Positions 1 through 8,358 of a stretch of DNA of 64,000 nt are shown piece after piece (the stretch's first letter is position 1; each line of letters begins with the position of its first letter). A program made the position numbers and the translations under genes. Source of the stretch: Mycobacterium marseillense (GTDB lineage Bacteria; Actinomycetota; Actinomycetes; Mycobacteriales; Mycobacteriaceae); NCBI RefSeq assembly GCF_010731675.1, contig NZ_AP022584.1:2976001-3040000 (forward strand), given 5' to 3'. A model generated the notes under the pieces. The model had not been told where the DNA came from. It saw only the letters and a list, made by a program, of their open reading frames with translations, and did no database searches.

Positions 1-345
1 GAGGCGTTCGCCGGGGCCGTCGACGTCGTGCGCCGCGAGCTGGACGCGCAAGGCAAGGATCCCGCCGGGTTCACGATCGCCAAGCGGGTCTACCTGACGG
101 TCGACGACGATGCCGCCACGGCCACCGAACGCGTGCTCGCCGGCCTGGACCGCATCTACGGACGGATGCCCGGCGTGCAGGACGTGCCGGTATCGGGCAC
201 CCCCGATGACGTGGCCCGTGGGCTGCGCGAGGTCATCGACGCCGGGGCGCAGATGCTGTTACTGAATCCCGTCGGCACCGACGCGGACGAGAACCGCGAA
301 CAGATGGAACGGCTTGCTGCGGAAGTGATTCCGCAGCTGAGTTAG
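1..345 (+). CDS. LLM-class flavin-dependent oxidoreductase, C-terminal part (5' end outside window)
   Basis: The frame is open from base 1 and ends with TAG at 343-345, giving the last 114 residues of a larger protein. The stretch [33 protein letters not shown] resembles the C-terminal helix region of F420- or FMN-dependent luciferase-like monooxygenases, where a GADxLLLNP-type turn precedes a final helix with ExxERLAxEVIP. The N-terminal barrel and substrate residues are not visible, so the substrate is unknown. It converges with rplO and their stop codons overlap by 4 nt, leaving no room for a terminator between them. Family assignment is fairly good; function is not resolved. Confidence 0.7.
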   Translation, partial: EAFAGAVDVVRRELDAQGKDPAGFTIAKRVYLTVDDDAATATERVLAGLDRIYGRMPGVQDVPVSGTPDDVARGLREVIDAGAQMLLLNPVGTDADENREQMERLAAEVIPQLS

Positions 346-785
346 GACAGCTCGGTGGCCGAGCCACCGGCGGCGGTGATCTTCTCGCGTGCGCTGCCGC
401 TGAACTTGTGCGCGGACACCTCGACCTTGACCGTCAACTTGCCGTCGCCGAGGACCTTGATCAGAGAGTTCTTGCGAACGGCGCCCTTGGCCACCAGCTC
501 GTCCACGCCGATCGAACCACCCTGCGGGAACAGCCGATTGAGGTCGCCGACGTTGACGATCTCGTACTCGGTGCGGAACCGGTTGCGGAACCCCTTGAGC
601 TTGGGCAGCCGCATGTGGATCGGCATCTGCCCACCCTCGAAGGTGGCCGGCACGTTCTTGCGCGCCTTGGTGCCCTTGGTGCCGCGGCCGGCGGTCTTAC
701 CCTTGGAGCCTTCACCGCGACCGACGCGGGTGCGCGCGGTCTTCGAACCGCGCGCGGGTTTCAGGTCGTGCAGCTTGATAGTCAC
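342..785 (-). CDS. rplO: 50S ribosomal protein L15
   Basis: 147 residues, the usual actinobacterial length. The N-terminus [20 protein letters not shown] is followed by the Gly/Lys-rich stretch typical of L15, which threads into 23S rRNA, and then by [16 protein letters not shown]. Last gene of the spc group in this window; its ATG overlaps the rpmD stop by 4 nt (ATGA), indicating coupled translation. No oddities seen. Confidence 0.98.
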
Positions 786-967
786 TTGGCCTCCTCTACC
801 TCGACCAGGTGGCTGACCACCGCGATCAGGCCGCGGGTCTGCGGGTTGTCCTCGCGGATCACCGAGTGGCGGATCCGTCGCAGGCCCAGGGTGCGTAGGG
901 ACTCACGCTGCTTCCAGCGGGCCCCGATGGTGCTGCGCACCTGGGTGATCTTCAGTTGACTGCTCAT
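782..967 (-). CDS. rpmD: 50S ribosomal protein L30
   Basis: 61 residues, full length for bacterial L30. The [28 protein letters not shown] core matches the family ferredoxin-like fold, with the characteristic R-x-TLGL-R-I turn. It overlaps rpsE upstream and rplO downstream by 4 nt each, so all three are probably co-translated. Confidence 0.97.
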
Positions 968-1644
968 GGTTGGGTCCCCGAAATCTGCGCCTCACGTGCG
1001 GCGGCACTGGCCAGCGCGTCGCTTTCCCGTCGCGCCTTGAGCATTCCGGCCGGCGCAACGTCCTCGATGGGCAGTCCGCGGCGAGCGGCAACCTCCTCGG
1101 GGCGCTGCAGCAGCTTGAGCGCCGTGACGGTCGCGTGCACCACGTTGATGGCGTTGTCACTGCCCAGCGACTTGGCCAGGATGTCGTGCACGCCAGCGCA
1201 TTCCAGCACCGCGCGGGCCGCGCCGCCGGCGATCACACCGGTACCCGGGCTGGCCGGGCGCAGCAGCACCACTCCGGCGGCCGCCTCACCCTGCACCGGG
1301 TGCGTGATGGTGCCGCGGATCAGCGGCACCCGGAAGAAGCCCTTGCGGGCCTCCTCGACGCCCTTGGCGATGGCCGCGGGAACTTCCTTGGCCTTGCCGT
1401 AGCCGACGCCGACCATGCCGTTGCCGTCACCGACGATCACCAGCGCGGTGAAGCTGAATCGCCGACCACCCTTGACCACCTTGGAGACGCGGTTGATGGC
1501 GACGACCCGCTCCAGGTAGTTGCTCTTGTCGCCGTCGCGGTCGCGGCCACGACCGCCGTCGCCGCGCCGGCCCCGGTTGTCGCGGTCACCGCGCGAGTCA
1601 CGGCCGTCGCCGGCGCCTTGTCCGCCGGCCGGCTGCTCCGCCAT
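964..1644 (-). CDS. rpsE: 30S ribosomal protein S5
   Basis: 226 residues. An N-terminal Gly/Arg/Asp-rich low-complexity extension (about residues 1-38), usual in mycobacteria, precedes the double-stranded RNA-binding S5 domain ([20 protein letters not shown]) and the C-terminal domain ([14 protein letters not shown]...[24 protein letters not shown] type). S5 sits at the mRNA entry side and affects decoding accuracy. It follows rplR after 37 nt and overlaps rpmD by 4 nt. Confidence 0.98.
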
Positions 1645-1681
1645 TATGCGGTCCTTCCAGTCGTGTACACGTTCTCAGTCA

Positions 1682-2089
1682 TCAGAATTGCAATCCGTTC
1701 TCGCGTGCGGCATCGGCCAGCGCCGCGATCCGTCCGCCGTAGGTGTATCCGCCACGGTCGAAGACCACGCTGTCGATGCCGGCGGCCTTGGCGCGCTCGG
1801 CGATCAGCTGGCCCACCCGCACGCTGCGGGCTTTCTTGTCCCCCTGCAGGCTGCGCACGTCGTCCTCGATCGACGACGCGGCGGCCACCGTGGTCCCGTT
1901 CTCGTCGTTGACCAGCTGCACGTGAATGTGTCGCGCGGACCGGTTGACCACCAGCCGCGGACGCTGCGGCGTGCCCTCGATCTTCTTGCGCAGCCGGGCG
2001 TGCCGGCGCAGCCGAGAGACGCGCCGAGTCGCGGATACGCTCTGCCCCACCGGCTTTCGCGCGGCGGTGCCAGCTTGTGATTGCGCCAT
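1682..2089 (-). CDS. rplR: 50S ribosomal protein L18
   Basis: 135 residues; binds 5S rRNA. Signature segments are [21 protein letters not shown] near the N-terminus and the [25 protein letters not shown]-terminal motif, the last seven bases of which run into the stop. Starts 2 nt after the rplF stop, within the spc operon. Confidence 0.98.
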   Translation of the reverse strand: MAQSQAGTAARKPVGQSVSATRRVSRLRRHARLRKKIEGTPQRPRLVVNRSARHIHVQLVNDENGTTVAAASSIEDDVRSLQGDKKARSVRVGQLIAERAKAAGIDSVVFDRGGYTYGGRIAALADAARENGLQF

Positions 2090-2091
2090 GA

Positions 2092-2631
2092 TTACTTACC
2101 TGTCTTTCCGACCTTGCGGCGGATCTGCTCGCCCTCGTAGCGCACGCCCTTGCCCTTGTACGGGTCGGGGCGACGCAGACGGCGGATGTTCGCCGAGATC
2201 TGGCCGACCTTCTGCTTGTCGATCCCGGTGATGGTGAACTTCGTCGGCGACTGCACGGCGAACGTGATGCCGTCCGGCGCCTCGATCACCACGGGGTGGC
2301 TGTAGCCGAGCGCGAACTCGAGGTTGGAGCCCTTGAGCTGCACGCGGTAACCGACGCCGAAGATCTCCATCTTGGTGGTGTAGCCCTCGGTCACCCCGGT
2401 GACCAGGTTGGACACCAGGGTGCGGGACAGCCCGTGCAGCGAGCGGTTGCGCCGCTCGTCGTTGGGGCGGGTGACCACGATCGCGCCATCGTCGTTGCGC
2501 GCCACGGTGATCGGCTCCGCCACGGTCAGATCCAAGGTGCCCTTGGGCCCCTTCACCGAGACCTTCTGACCGTCGATCGTTACGTCGACTCCGGCGGGAA
2601 TCGAAACCGGCTGCTTACCAATACGCGACAT
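2092..2631 (-). CDS. rplF: 50S ribosomal protein L6
   Basis: 179 residues, normal length. Begins [17 protein letters not shown] and ends with the conserved [31 protein letters not shown] tail that contacts the sarcin-ricin region of 23S rRNA. The duplicated L6 fold is intact. Eleven nt separate it from rpsH. Confidence 0.98.
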   Translation of the reverse strand: MSRIGKQPVSIPAGVDVTIDGQKVSVKGPKGTLDLTVAEPITVARNDDGAIVVTRPNDERRNRSLHGLSRTLVSNLVTGVTEGYTTKMEIFGVGYRVQLKGSNLEFALGYSHPVVIEAPDGITFAVQSPTKFTITGIDKQKVGQISANIRRLRRPDPYKGKGVRYEGEQIRRKVGKTGK

Positions 2632-2642
2632 CTCTTACCCCC

Positions 2643-3041
2643 TCACCACACGTACGCGAGGACTTCGCCGCCCACGCCCTGTCGGGCTGCCTGGCGGTCG
2701 GTCAGCAGGCCGGAGGACGTGGAGATGATCGCCACACCCAGGCCACCGAGCACGCGCGGCAGATTGGTGGATTTCGCGTACACCCGCAAACCGGGCTTGG
2801 ACACACGACGCAGGCCGGCGATGCTGCGCTCGCGGCTCGGCCCGTACTTGAGCTGAACGATCAGCGACTTGCCGACCCGAGCATCCTCGGTGTGGTAGTC
2901 GCTGATGTAGCCCTCGCTCTTGAGGATCTGGGCGATGTTCGCCTTGAGCTTCGAGTGCGGCAGGGTCACCTCGTCGTGGTACGCCGAATTGGCGTTGCGC
3001 AGACGCGTCAAGAAGTCTGCGATCGGGTCCGTCATGGTCAT
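2643..3041 (-). CDS. rpsH: 30S ribosomal protein S8
   Basis: 132 residues. The open frame extends far upstream without a stop, but the start at [18 protein letters not shown] gives exact family length and the standard N-terminus. The C-terminal [25 protein letters not shown] is the conserved 16S/spc-mRNA-binding motif. In E. coli S8 represses the spc operon; no equivalent target was identified here. A 139 nt gap separates it from rpsZ, larger than other spacings in this operon; I see no gene in the gap. Confidence 0.97.
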   Translation of the reverse strand: MTMTDPIADFLTRLRNANSAYHDEVTLPHSKLKANIAQILKSEGYISDYHTEDARVGKSLIVQLKYGPSRERSIAGLRRVSKPGLRVYAKSTNLPRVLGGLGVAIISTSSGLLTDRQAARQGVGGEVLAYVW

Positions 3042-3180
3042 CGAGCGCCACTCCTCTTGATCGCTGCGCTCTGCATCGTCGATGTCGCAGTCATGACAGT
3101 GTCTGTCACCTTCCTCGCGGTGGTTCCCGGTCCGGGCCTGTCGCGCACTTTTCTGGGGTTGGTCTGGGGGTCCTGGCTGA

Positions 3181-3366
3181 TTACCAGCTGCTCTTTTGCA
3201 CGCCGGGCAGCTCGCCCGCGTGCGCCATCTCGCGCAGGCAGATCCTGCACAGGCCGAACTTGCGGAAGACCGCGCGCGGCCGGCCGCACCTGTTGCAACG
3301 GGTGTAGCCGCGCACCGCGAACTTCGGCTTGCGTGCGGCCTTGTTGACCAGTGCCTTCTTTGCCAT
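3181..3366 (-). CDS. rpsZ: 30S ribosomal protein S14 type Z (zinc-binding)
   Basis: 61 residues; the ATG at 3366 gives [16 protein letters not shown]. Two CxxC pairs (CNRC and CRIC) form the zinc ribbon, so this is the C+ essential form of S14; mycobacteria usually also carry a longer zinc-independent paralogue elsewhere, used under zinc limitation. It starts 4 nt after the rplE stop. Confidence 0.97.
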   Translation of the reverse strand: MAKKALVNKAARKPKFAVRGYTRCNRCGRPRAVFRKFGLCRICLREMAHAGELPGVQKSSW

Positions 3367-3370
3367 GTGC

Positions 3371-3934
3371 TCAGTTCTCCTTGAAGGGAAAGCCGAGGGC
3401 CCGCAGCAGCGCTCGTCCTTCTTCGTCGGTCGTCGCCGAGGTGACGACGTTGATGTCCATGCCGCGGACCCGGTCGATCTTGTCCACGTCGATCTCGTGG
3501 AACACCGACTGCTCGGCCAGTCCGAAGGTGTAGTTGCCGACACCGTCGAACTGCTTGGGCGAAAGGCCGCGGAAGTCGCGGATACGGGGCAGCGCGATCG
3601 AGGTGAGACGGTCGAGGAACTCCCACATCCGGTCCCCGCGCAGGGTGACCCGGGCTCCGATCGGCATGCCCTCACGCAGCTTGAACTGCGCGATGGACTT
3701 GCGGGCGCGACGGATCTCGGGCCGCTGCCCGGTGATCAGCGCCAAGTCGCTGACGGCGCCGTTGATCAACTTCGCGTCCCGGGCGGCGTCGCCGACACCC
3801 ATGTTGACGACGACCTTGGTCACCGTCGGGATCTGCATGACGTTGCCGTAGCCGAATTCCTTGTGCAACGCATCGCGAATCTCGTTGCGGTAGCGCTCTT
3901 TCAGGCGCGGCTGCACCTTTTCTGCAGTGGTCAT
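3371..3934 (-). CDS. rplE: 50S ribosomal protein L5
   Basis: 187 residues, full length. Contains [19 protein letters not shown] and [21 protein letters not shown], the conserved 5S rRNA-binding segments. One nucleotide separates it from the rplX stop, so translation is probably coupled. Confidence 0.98.
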   Translation of the reverse strand: MTTAEKVQPRLKERYRNEIRDALHKEFGYGNVMQIPTVTKVVVNMGVGDAARDAKLINGAVSDLALITGQRPEIRRARKSIAQFKLREGMPIGARVTLRGDRMWEFLDRLTSIALPRIRDFRGLSPKQFDGVGNYTFGLAEQSVFHEIDVDKIDRVRGMDINVVTSATTDEEGRALLRALGFPFKEN

Positions 3935-3935
3935 G

Positions 3936-4253
3936 TCAGATGTCCTTGCCGTTGCGCTTGGAGATGCGGACGCGCTTGCCGGTCTCCTCGTCCACCCGGT
4001 AGCCGACGCGGGTCGGCTTGCCGTCCGAGTCGACCACCATCACGTTGGAGGCGTCGATCGGGGCTTCCTGGGTGACGATTCCGCCCGACTGGGCGCCACG
4101 CTGGTTGGTCGAAACCGCGGTGTGTTTCTTGATGGCGTTGACGCCCTCGACCAGCACCCGGTTGCGCTCGGGGTAGACCTTGAGCACCTTGCCTTTGGCG
4201 CCCTTGTCCTTACCCGCGATCACCAGGACGGTGTCGTCCTTTTTGACCTTCAT
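3936..4253 (-). CDS. rplX: 50S ribosomal protein L24
   Basis: 105 residues with an N-terminal KOW motif ([21 protein letters not shown]), which binds 23S rRNA and helps start 50S assembly. It begins directly after the rplN stop codon with no spacing. Confidence 0.98.
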   Translation of the reverse strand: MKVKKDDTVLVIAGKDKGAKGKVLKVYPERNRVLVEGVNAIKKHTAVSTNQRGAQSGGIVTQEAPIDASNVMVVDSDGKPTRVGYRVDEETGKRVRISKRNGKDI

Positions 4254-4622
4254 CTACAAAACCTCCGGAGCCAGCGAGATGATCTTCATGAACCGCTTCT
4301 CGCGCAGTTCGCGGCCGACGGGCCCGAAGATGCGCGTCCCGCGTGGGTCGTTGTCGGGCTTGATGATCACCGCGGCGTTCTCGTCGAATTTGATGTAGCT
4401 GCCGTCGGGACGCCTGCGCTCCTTGACCGTGCGCACCACGACGGCCTTGACGACATCCCCACGCTTGACGTTGCCGCCGGGAATGGCGTCCTTGACGGTG
4501 GCGACGATGACATCGCCGATGCCGGCGTAGCGTCGCGACGAACCGCCGAGCACACGGATGCACAAGATCTCCTTGGCGCCGGTGTTGTCGGCGACCTTCA
4601 GCCGCGATTCCTGCTGAATCAC
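4254..4622 (-). CDS. rplN: 50S ribosomal protein L14
   Basis: 122 residues from a GTG start ([19 protein letters not shown]). This choice gives exact family length; the frame is open further upstream but those residues are unlike L14. A GGAG sequence lies about 7 nt before the GTG. Because rplN is separated from rpsQ by four unrelated genes, the rplN-to-rplO group probably relies on its own promoter; a good candidate lies at 4783-4811. Confidence 0.98.
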
Positions 4623-4782
4623 TCGATCTCCTGACCTGGTTGCGTGTGCACGGCAGGAGAACCCACTGGGTGAGCATTCGGCGGGCATGGCCCACCAAAA
4701 ACCTGACGTGCGCGGTCTTTGTCACCGAAGGGCACGCGGGGCCGATTCGCACCGGCCGAGGTCTGCCCAAGGCAACCCCTAG

Positions 4783-4811
4783 AGTCTAGGGGACGACCAG
4801 CTCAGAGCCAA
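4783..4811 (-). promoter_or_regulatory. Candidate sigma-A promoter for rplN/spc operon
   Basis: On the minus strand TTGGCT (4806-4811) and TAGACT (4783-4788) are spaced by exactly 17 nt and fit the mycobacterial TTGACN / TANNNT pattern. The predicted transcript starts near 4776, giving a leader of about 155 nt before the rplN GTG. The -10 lies inside a palindrome, CCCCTAG-AGT-CTAGGGG (4776-4792). Nothing else is seen in the 4623-4850 gap. Inferred from sequence only. Confidence 0.55.
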
Positions 4812-4850
4812 ATTCTGCTTTGACGGCATCGAGATGGGGAAATTCTGCAC

Positions 4851-6359
4851 CTAAAACGGCGGCGGATCGTCGTCGGGGCCGTAGACGGCGGGCCACGAGC
4901 AGGTCGCCGACGGGGCCCGCCGTGCGAGCCGGGCGTCGCGGTTGTGCTTGCGTTCTGTGGCGACGCGGGTGGCGCGGTCTTGGGTGCGGGTGCGGCGGCG
5001 TTGGGGCATCATCGCGGTGCGCGCGGTGCAGTAGTTCGGGGGTGGGTCGGCTTCGGGGGCCGGGATGGCGCCGGTGGCCGCGCACAGGCTGGGGAATAGC
5101 AGTGCGCTGCCCGGGGTGGTGACATAGGTGCACCCGGCCGGGGAGGTCAAGATCAGCGTGCCATCGGCCAGTTGCTTTTCGCGCCAGCCCCAAAACGTTT
5201 TCACCAAATGATGCGTACGGCACAGCGCCTTGAGGTTGGCGGCATGGGTGGGCCCGCCCTCGGCATACGGGATGGTGTGGTCGAGGTCGCAGGCGGTGGC
5301 CGGGCGATCACAGCCCGGCCAGCGACACGTCAGATCCCGACACCGCACAAACGCGGCCAGCCCGGTCGAGGGCACATAGCCGGGCTCAGGGGGCGCATCC
5401 CCGGGATGGATCAGCGGCACCAGTTTGGCTGAGGCCGCCAACTCGGCGAGCAGTTCGGGCGGGATCAACCCCTCGGCACCGATCTCGGCGGCCGGCACGG
5501 ATCCGCAGCCGTTGAGGCTGGCCTGCTCGGCGATCACATGGATCACCACCGGGCTTGCGCCCCGGCCCCCGGCCGCGCACTCCGCACGCCCGCACCGGCA
5601 CCCCAACCGCTCGGCGTCAGCGGCCAAGGCCCCCAACGCATCCGCGCGACGCTGTTCACGGATCCGCGGGTCGCGGGCACACACCGTGGCCGCCAACGCC
5701 TCCAGGCGCTTGTCCAGCGCGTGGGCATCGGGGCTGGCCAGCGTGCCCTCCACATGCGCCAACCCATCCCCCATGTCGGCGAACCACACCTGCCGGCCGT
5801 CCGCGTGTTCCTGGCGCCGGCGCACCGCATCGGCATCGGCGTGGGCCACCACCTTGTCCACCTGCGCGGCCAACCGGCCCTGACTCAGCGACGGCCACCG
5901 GCCCACATTGCTCGCCAACACCGCGTCCACCGACGCCAGTACATCCGGGTCCACGATCAAATCCGTGCGGAACACGATGGTCTGAAACATCCGGTAATCA
6001 ATATCCCCGGCCGCAAAGACCGCCCCCACCTTCGGCAACCGCTCGCGCAGCGCCCGCGCGTAGCGCACCCGGCTCGCCGCCAACCCTTGGCCGACCCGCA
6101 ACTCGGCAGCCACCTCGGCGGCCACCGCCGCCTCGGTATCGATCGCCCAGTCCTCGGTCTCCGCACAACGCGACAGCCGGTAGGCAAACAACTCCCCGAC
6201 CGCCACCAACTGCGCCGCGGCCGCCCGATTCTCCACCCGCGCCACCATCCCGACGTGCACCAGCAGCGCCGCCGACTCCGCCGTCACCGACGGATGACAA
6301 CGCTCGATGAGCTCCTCCAGCGCCGCGATCCCCGCAAGACGCCCCGCCTCATCGAACAT
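4851..6359 (-). CDS. DUF222 / HNH endonuclease-domain protein (13E12 repeat family)
   Basis: 502 residues from ATG at 6359 (MFDEAGRLAGIAALEELIER); a TTG 30 nt upstream is an alternative. The N-terminal two thirds is the helical, Ala-rich DUF222 domain. The C-terminal part holds an HNH nuclease motif: CRWPGC, then DLDHTIPYAEGGPTHAANL and CRTHH with zinc-binding cysteines. It ends DDDPPPF, as many family members do. These multi-copy mycobacterial genes have no firmly known function; several in M. tuberculosis are LexA-regulated. Here a perfect LexA box overlaps the ATG, and a CATAGT hexamer 7 nt upstream would make the mRNA leaderless. I do not recall a copy at this site in M. tuberculosis, so it may be a later insertion. 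Family is clear, role unknown. Confidence 0.9.
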   Translation of the reverse strand: MFDEAGRLAGIAALEELIERCHPSVTAESAALLVHVGMVARVENRAAAAQLVAVGELFAYRLSRCAETEDWAIDTEAAVAAEVAAELRVGQGLAASRVRYARALRERLPKVGAVFAAGDIDYRMFQTIVFRTDLIVDPDVLASVDAVLASNVGRWPSLSQGRLAAQVDKVVAHADADAVRRRQEHADGRQVWFADMGDGLAHVEGTLASPDAHALDKRLEALAATVCARDPRIREQRRADALGALAADAERLGCRCGRAECAAGGRGASPVVIHVIAEQASLNGCGSVPAAEIGAEGLIPPELLAELAASAKLVPLIHPGDAPPEPGYVPSTGLAAFVRCRDLTCRWPGCDRPATACDLDHTIPYAEGGPTHAANLKALCRTHHLVKTFWGWREKQLADGTLILTSPAGCTYVTTPGSALLFPSLCAATGAIPAPEADPPPNYCTARTAMMPQRRRTRTQDRATRVATERKHNRDARLARRAPSATCSWPAVYGPDDDPPPF

Positions 6360-6367
6360 ACGTTCGA
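6352..6367. promoter_or_regulatory. LexA (SOS) box over start codon of the DUF222/HNH gene
   Basis: TCGAAC-ATAC-GTTCGA (plus strand) is a perfect 16 bp match to the mycobacterial LexA consensus TCGAAC-N4-GTTCGA. It covers the ATG at 6359 and lies just after the candidate -10, so bound LexA would block transcription until DNA damage. Confidence 0.85.
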
Positions 6368-6398
6368 CTATGCCACACGGGACCGACAACCCGCCCGC

Positions 6399-7289
6399 CT
6401 AGCGCGAACGCGAATCCGCCACGCAGCGAAACCCGATGTGAGTGGTCGCGGAGTCCTGCGATTGCGGGGACCGGGCCGCCGGCCGATATCGGTGGCAGTA
6501 CTCCGGCGCGCACAGGTGGCTGCCGCCCTTCAACGTCTGACTGACGGCCGGATCGGCCGGGCCCGACGGGGCACAGCAGGCCTTGGGCGGCGAATCGAGC
6601 CGGTGATGCGCGGAGAACTCGGTCGCGGTCCACTCCCAGACGTTGCCGATCATGTCGACGAGGCCGAACGCATTGGGCGCGAACGTGCCCACCGGCGAGG
6701 TCCCCACCCAGCCGAGCGCCCCGTCATTGCGGTAGGGGAAGCTGCCCTGCCAGGTGTTGGCCATCAGCCGGCCGTCGCTGGTGGCCTCCTCACCCCACGA
6801 GTACGTCGTGGTACTTCCGGCGCGGGCCGCATACTCCCATTCGGCCTCGGTCGGCAGCCGGCGCCCCGCCCAGCGCGCGTAGGCCGCGGCGTCGGGATAG
6901 GCGACCTGGACCACCGGGTGATCGGCGCGGTCGGCCACGTCGCTGTCGGGTCCGAACGGGTGACGCCAGCTCGCGCCCGGCACCCACTGCCACCACTGTC
7001 GCCAGTCGCGCAGGTCCACCGGCCCCGGGGTCGGGCGGAAAACCATTGCGCCCGGACACAGATCGTCGGGGTCCGCACCGGGGTACAGCGCCGGGTCGAT
7101 CGGTTGCTCGGCCACCGTCGAATACCCGGTGGCGGCGACGAATTCGGCGAACTGCGCATTGGTCACCGGGTGCCGTTCCACCGCAAGGGGTCCGACCGTG
7201 ACCGTGTGGATCGGCGCCTCTTCGGGGTAAAAGCTGGTCGAGCCCATGCGGAATGACCCGCCGGGGAGGTCGACCAGTTCGCTCAGCAC
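6399..7289 (-). CDS. Formylglycine-generating enzyme (sulfatase-activating)
   Basis: 296 residues from a GTG at 7289; the open frame is longer, but this start gives VLSELVDLPGGSFRMGS, the expected N-terminus. It is an FGE-sulfatase (SUMF1) domain protein close to M. tuberculosis Rv0712. FGE oxidises the cysteine of the CxPxR motif in type I sulfatases to formylglycine, using O2 and copper. The two active-site cysteines are present in GSHLCAPEYCHRYRPAARS, and family motifs GNVWEWT and FRC are intact. The substrate is probably the arylsulfatase encoded two genes upstream. Predicted cytoplasmic; no signal peptide. Confidence 0.93.
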   Translation of the reverse strand: MLSELVDLPGGSFRMGSTSFYPEEAPIHTVTVGPLAVERHPVTNAQFAEFVAATGYSTVAEQPIDPALYPGADPDDLCPGAMVFRPTPGPVDLRDWRQWWQWVPGASWRHPFGPDSDVADRADHPVVQVAYPDAAAYARWAGRRLPTEAEWEYAARAGSTTTYSWGEEATSDGRLMANTWQGSFPYRNDGALGWVGTSPVGTFAPNAFGLVDMIGNVWEWTATEFSAHHRLDSPPKACCAPSGPADPAVSQTLKGGSHLCAPEYCHRYRPAARSPQSQDSATTHIGFRCVADSRSR

Positions 7290-7315
7290 GGGTCCAGGGT
7301 ATGACGAACCCGGGT

Positions 7316-8233
7316 TCAGGCCTTGGTGGGCGTTTTTCGATCGCGTTGGCGCCACCAGCCGACCAGGAACAGGGTCAGCGCGACGACCAACCCGATCAGC
7401 ACCCACAGCACGATGGCCTGGTCCACCCACGAGCCGTACGGCGGGCTGCCCGGCAGGATGTTGCGCAGCGGGACGATGGCGAACAGCATTGCGCCGTACC
7501 ACGTCGTGAGCGGCGGCAAGAACGAGGTCCTGCCCAACGCCACGGGAATGGCCACCCACAGCGCCAAGACGGGCAGCGAGATCAACACCAAGCAGATCCC
7601 GACATCGAAGATCAGCTGGCCCTTGGCCCGGTGCAGCGTAATGATCAAGTCGTCCTTGACATCTGGGCTGGCGTCTTCCGCGGCGTGCACGCGGGTGACC
7701 GTGGCATCCCAGCCGTCCAGCCGCCCGGTGGCTTCGACTCGCGCCGCCGTCTTCTCCCGATGCGACCCGGATCCGGTGAAGACGTCGGCCGAGATGACCC
7801 CCGTCTCGTACGAATCGAACGGCCAGTTCGCGGGGTCACCGTGCGCCTCGATCGTCGTACTCACTTGCGCCGGGGCCTTTCCCACCGGGTACTGCAGGTC
7901 GCCCAGGTCGTTGTCCGGGTACAGGCGCACCGCGGCGTCGGTGGTCAGCACGCCGAAGTTCTTGTCGTACAACGTATCTTTGGGATAGACCAGCACATTG
8001 ACCGTCAGCCGGTTGGCCACGGTGTCCAGCTTCTCGAGGCGCACCTGCACGACGCTGTCCTCGGCCTCGAACTTGCTCAGGTCCACCGCGGGCAGGGCGG
8101 GCGCCGATTTGGCCAACAGGTGCACGGCGATCAGCGACAGCACGTAGATGACGACCAGGAAGGCGACGATCCCGAACGCAATCGCGGCCTGCCGTCCGCG
8201 CGCACCGGCCGGTGTCGCGGGCCGGGAGGTCAT
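7316..8233 (-). CDS. DUF4436 family membrane protein
   Basis: 305 residues from ATG at 8233 (MTSRPATPAGARG). One N-terminal membrane segment (about residues 18-40) is followed by a roughly 160-residue probably extracytoplasmic domain. Three C-terminal membrane segments follow (DVGICLVLISLPVLALW, WYGAMLFAIVPL, AIVLWVLIGLVVALTLFL). It resembles the DUF4436 protein Rv0713 that accompanies atsA and the FGE gene in M. tuberculosis. There, as I recall, it follows the FGE gene; here it lies between atsA and FGE. Function unknown; transport of or binding to sulfated compounds is a guess from context only. Confidence 0.85.
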   Translation of the reverse strand: MTSRPATPAGARGRQAAIAFGIVAFLVVIYVLSLIAVHLLAKSAPALPAVDLSKFEAEDSVVQVRLEKLDTVANRLTVNVLVYPKDTLYDKNFGVLTTDAAVRLYPDNDLGDLQYPVGKAPAQVSTTIEAHGDPANWPFDSYETGVISADVFTGSGSHREKTAARVEATGRLDGWDATVTRVHAAEDASPDVKDDLIITLHRAKGQLIFDVGICLVLISLPVLALWVAIPVALGRTSFLPPLTTWYGAMLFAIVPLRNILPGSPPYGSWVDQAIVLWVLIGLVVALTLFLVGWWRQRDRKTPTKA

Positions 8234-8358
8234 TGGGCCATCACGCAGCGTGATGCTAGCAGCGCACCCGGCACTTTTCAGCGGATAACGACGCGGGCGC
8301 CGGGCCCGCGATTCCACCGATCCGGCACCGGCGGCGGCCCTCGCCTCGCGCGGTCGGG

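Noticed and set aside
4786..4850. Readable minus-strand tail (GAEFPHLDAVKAEFGSEL) just past the DUF222 stop
   Set aside because: It is in a different frame from the DUF222 gene, which already ends with the family-typical DDDPPPF; only about 22 residues and no start. Possibly a decayed gene end, but not supportable.
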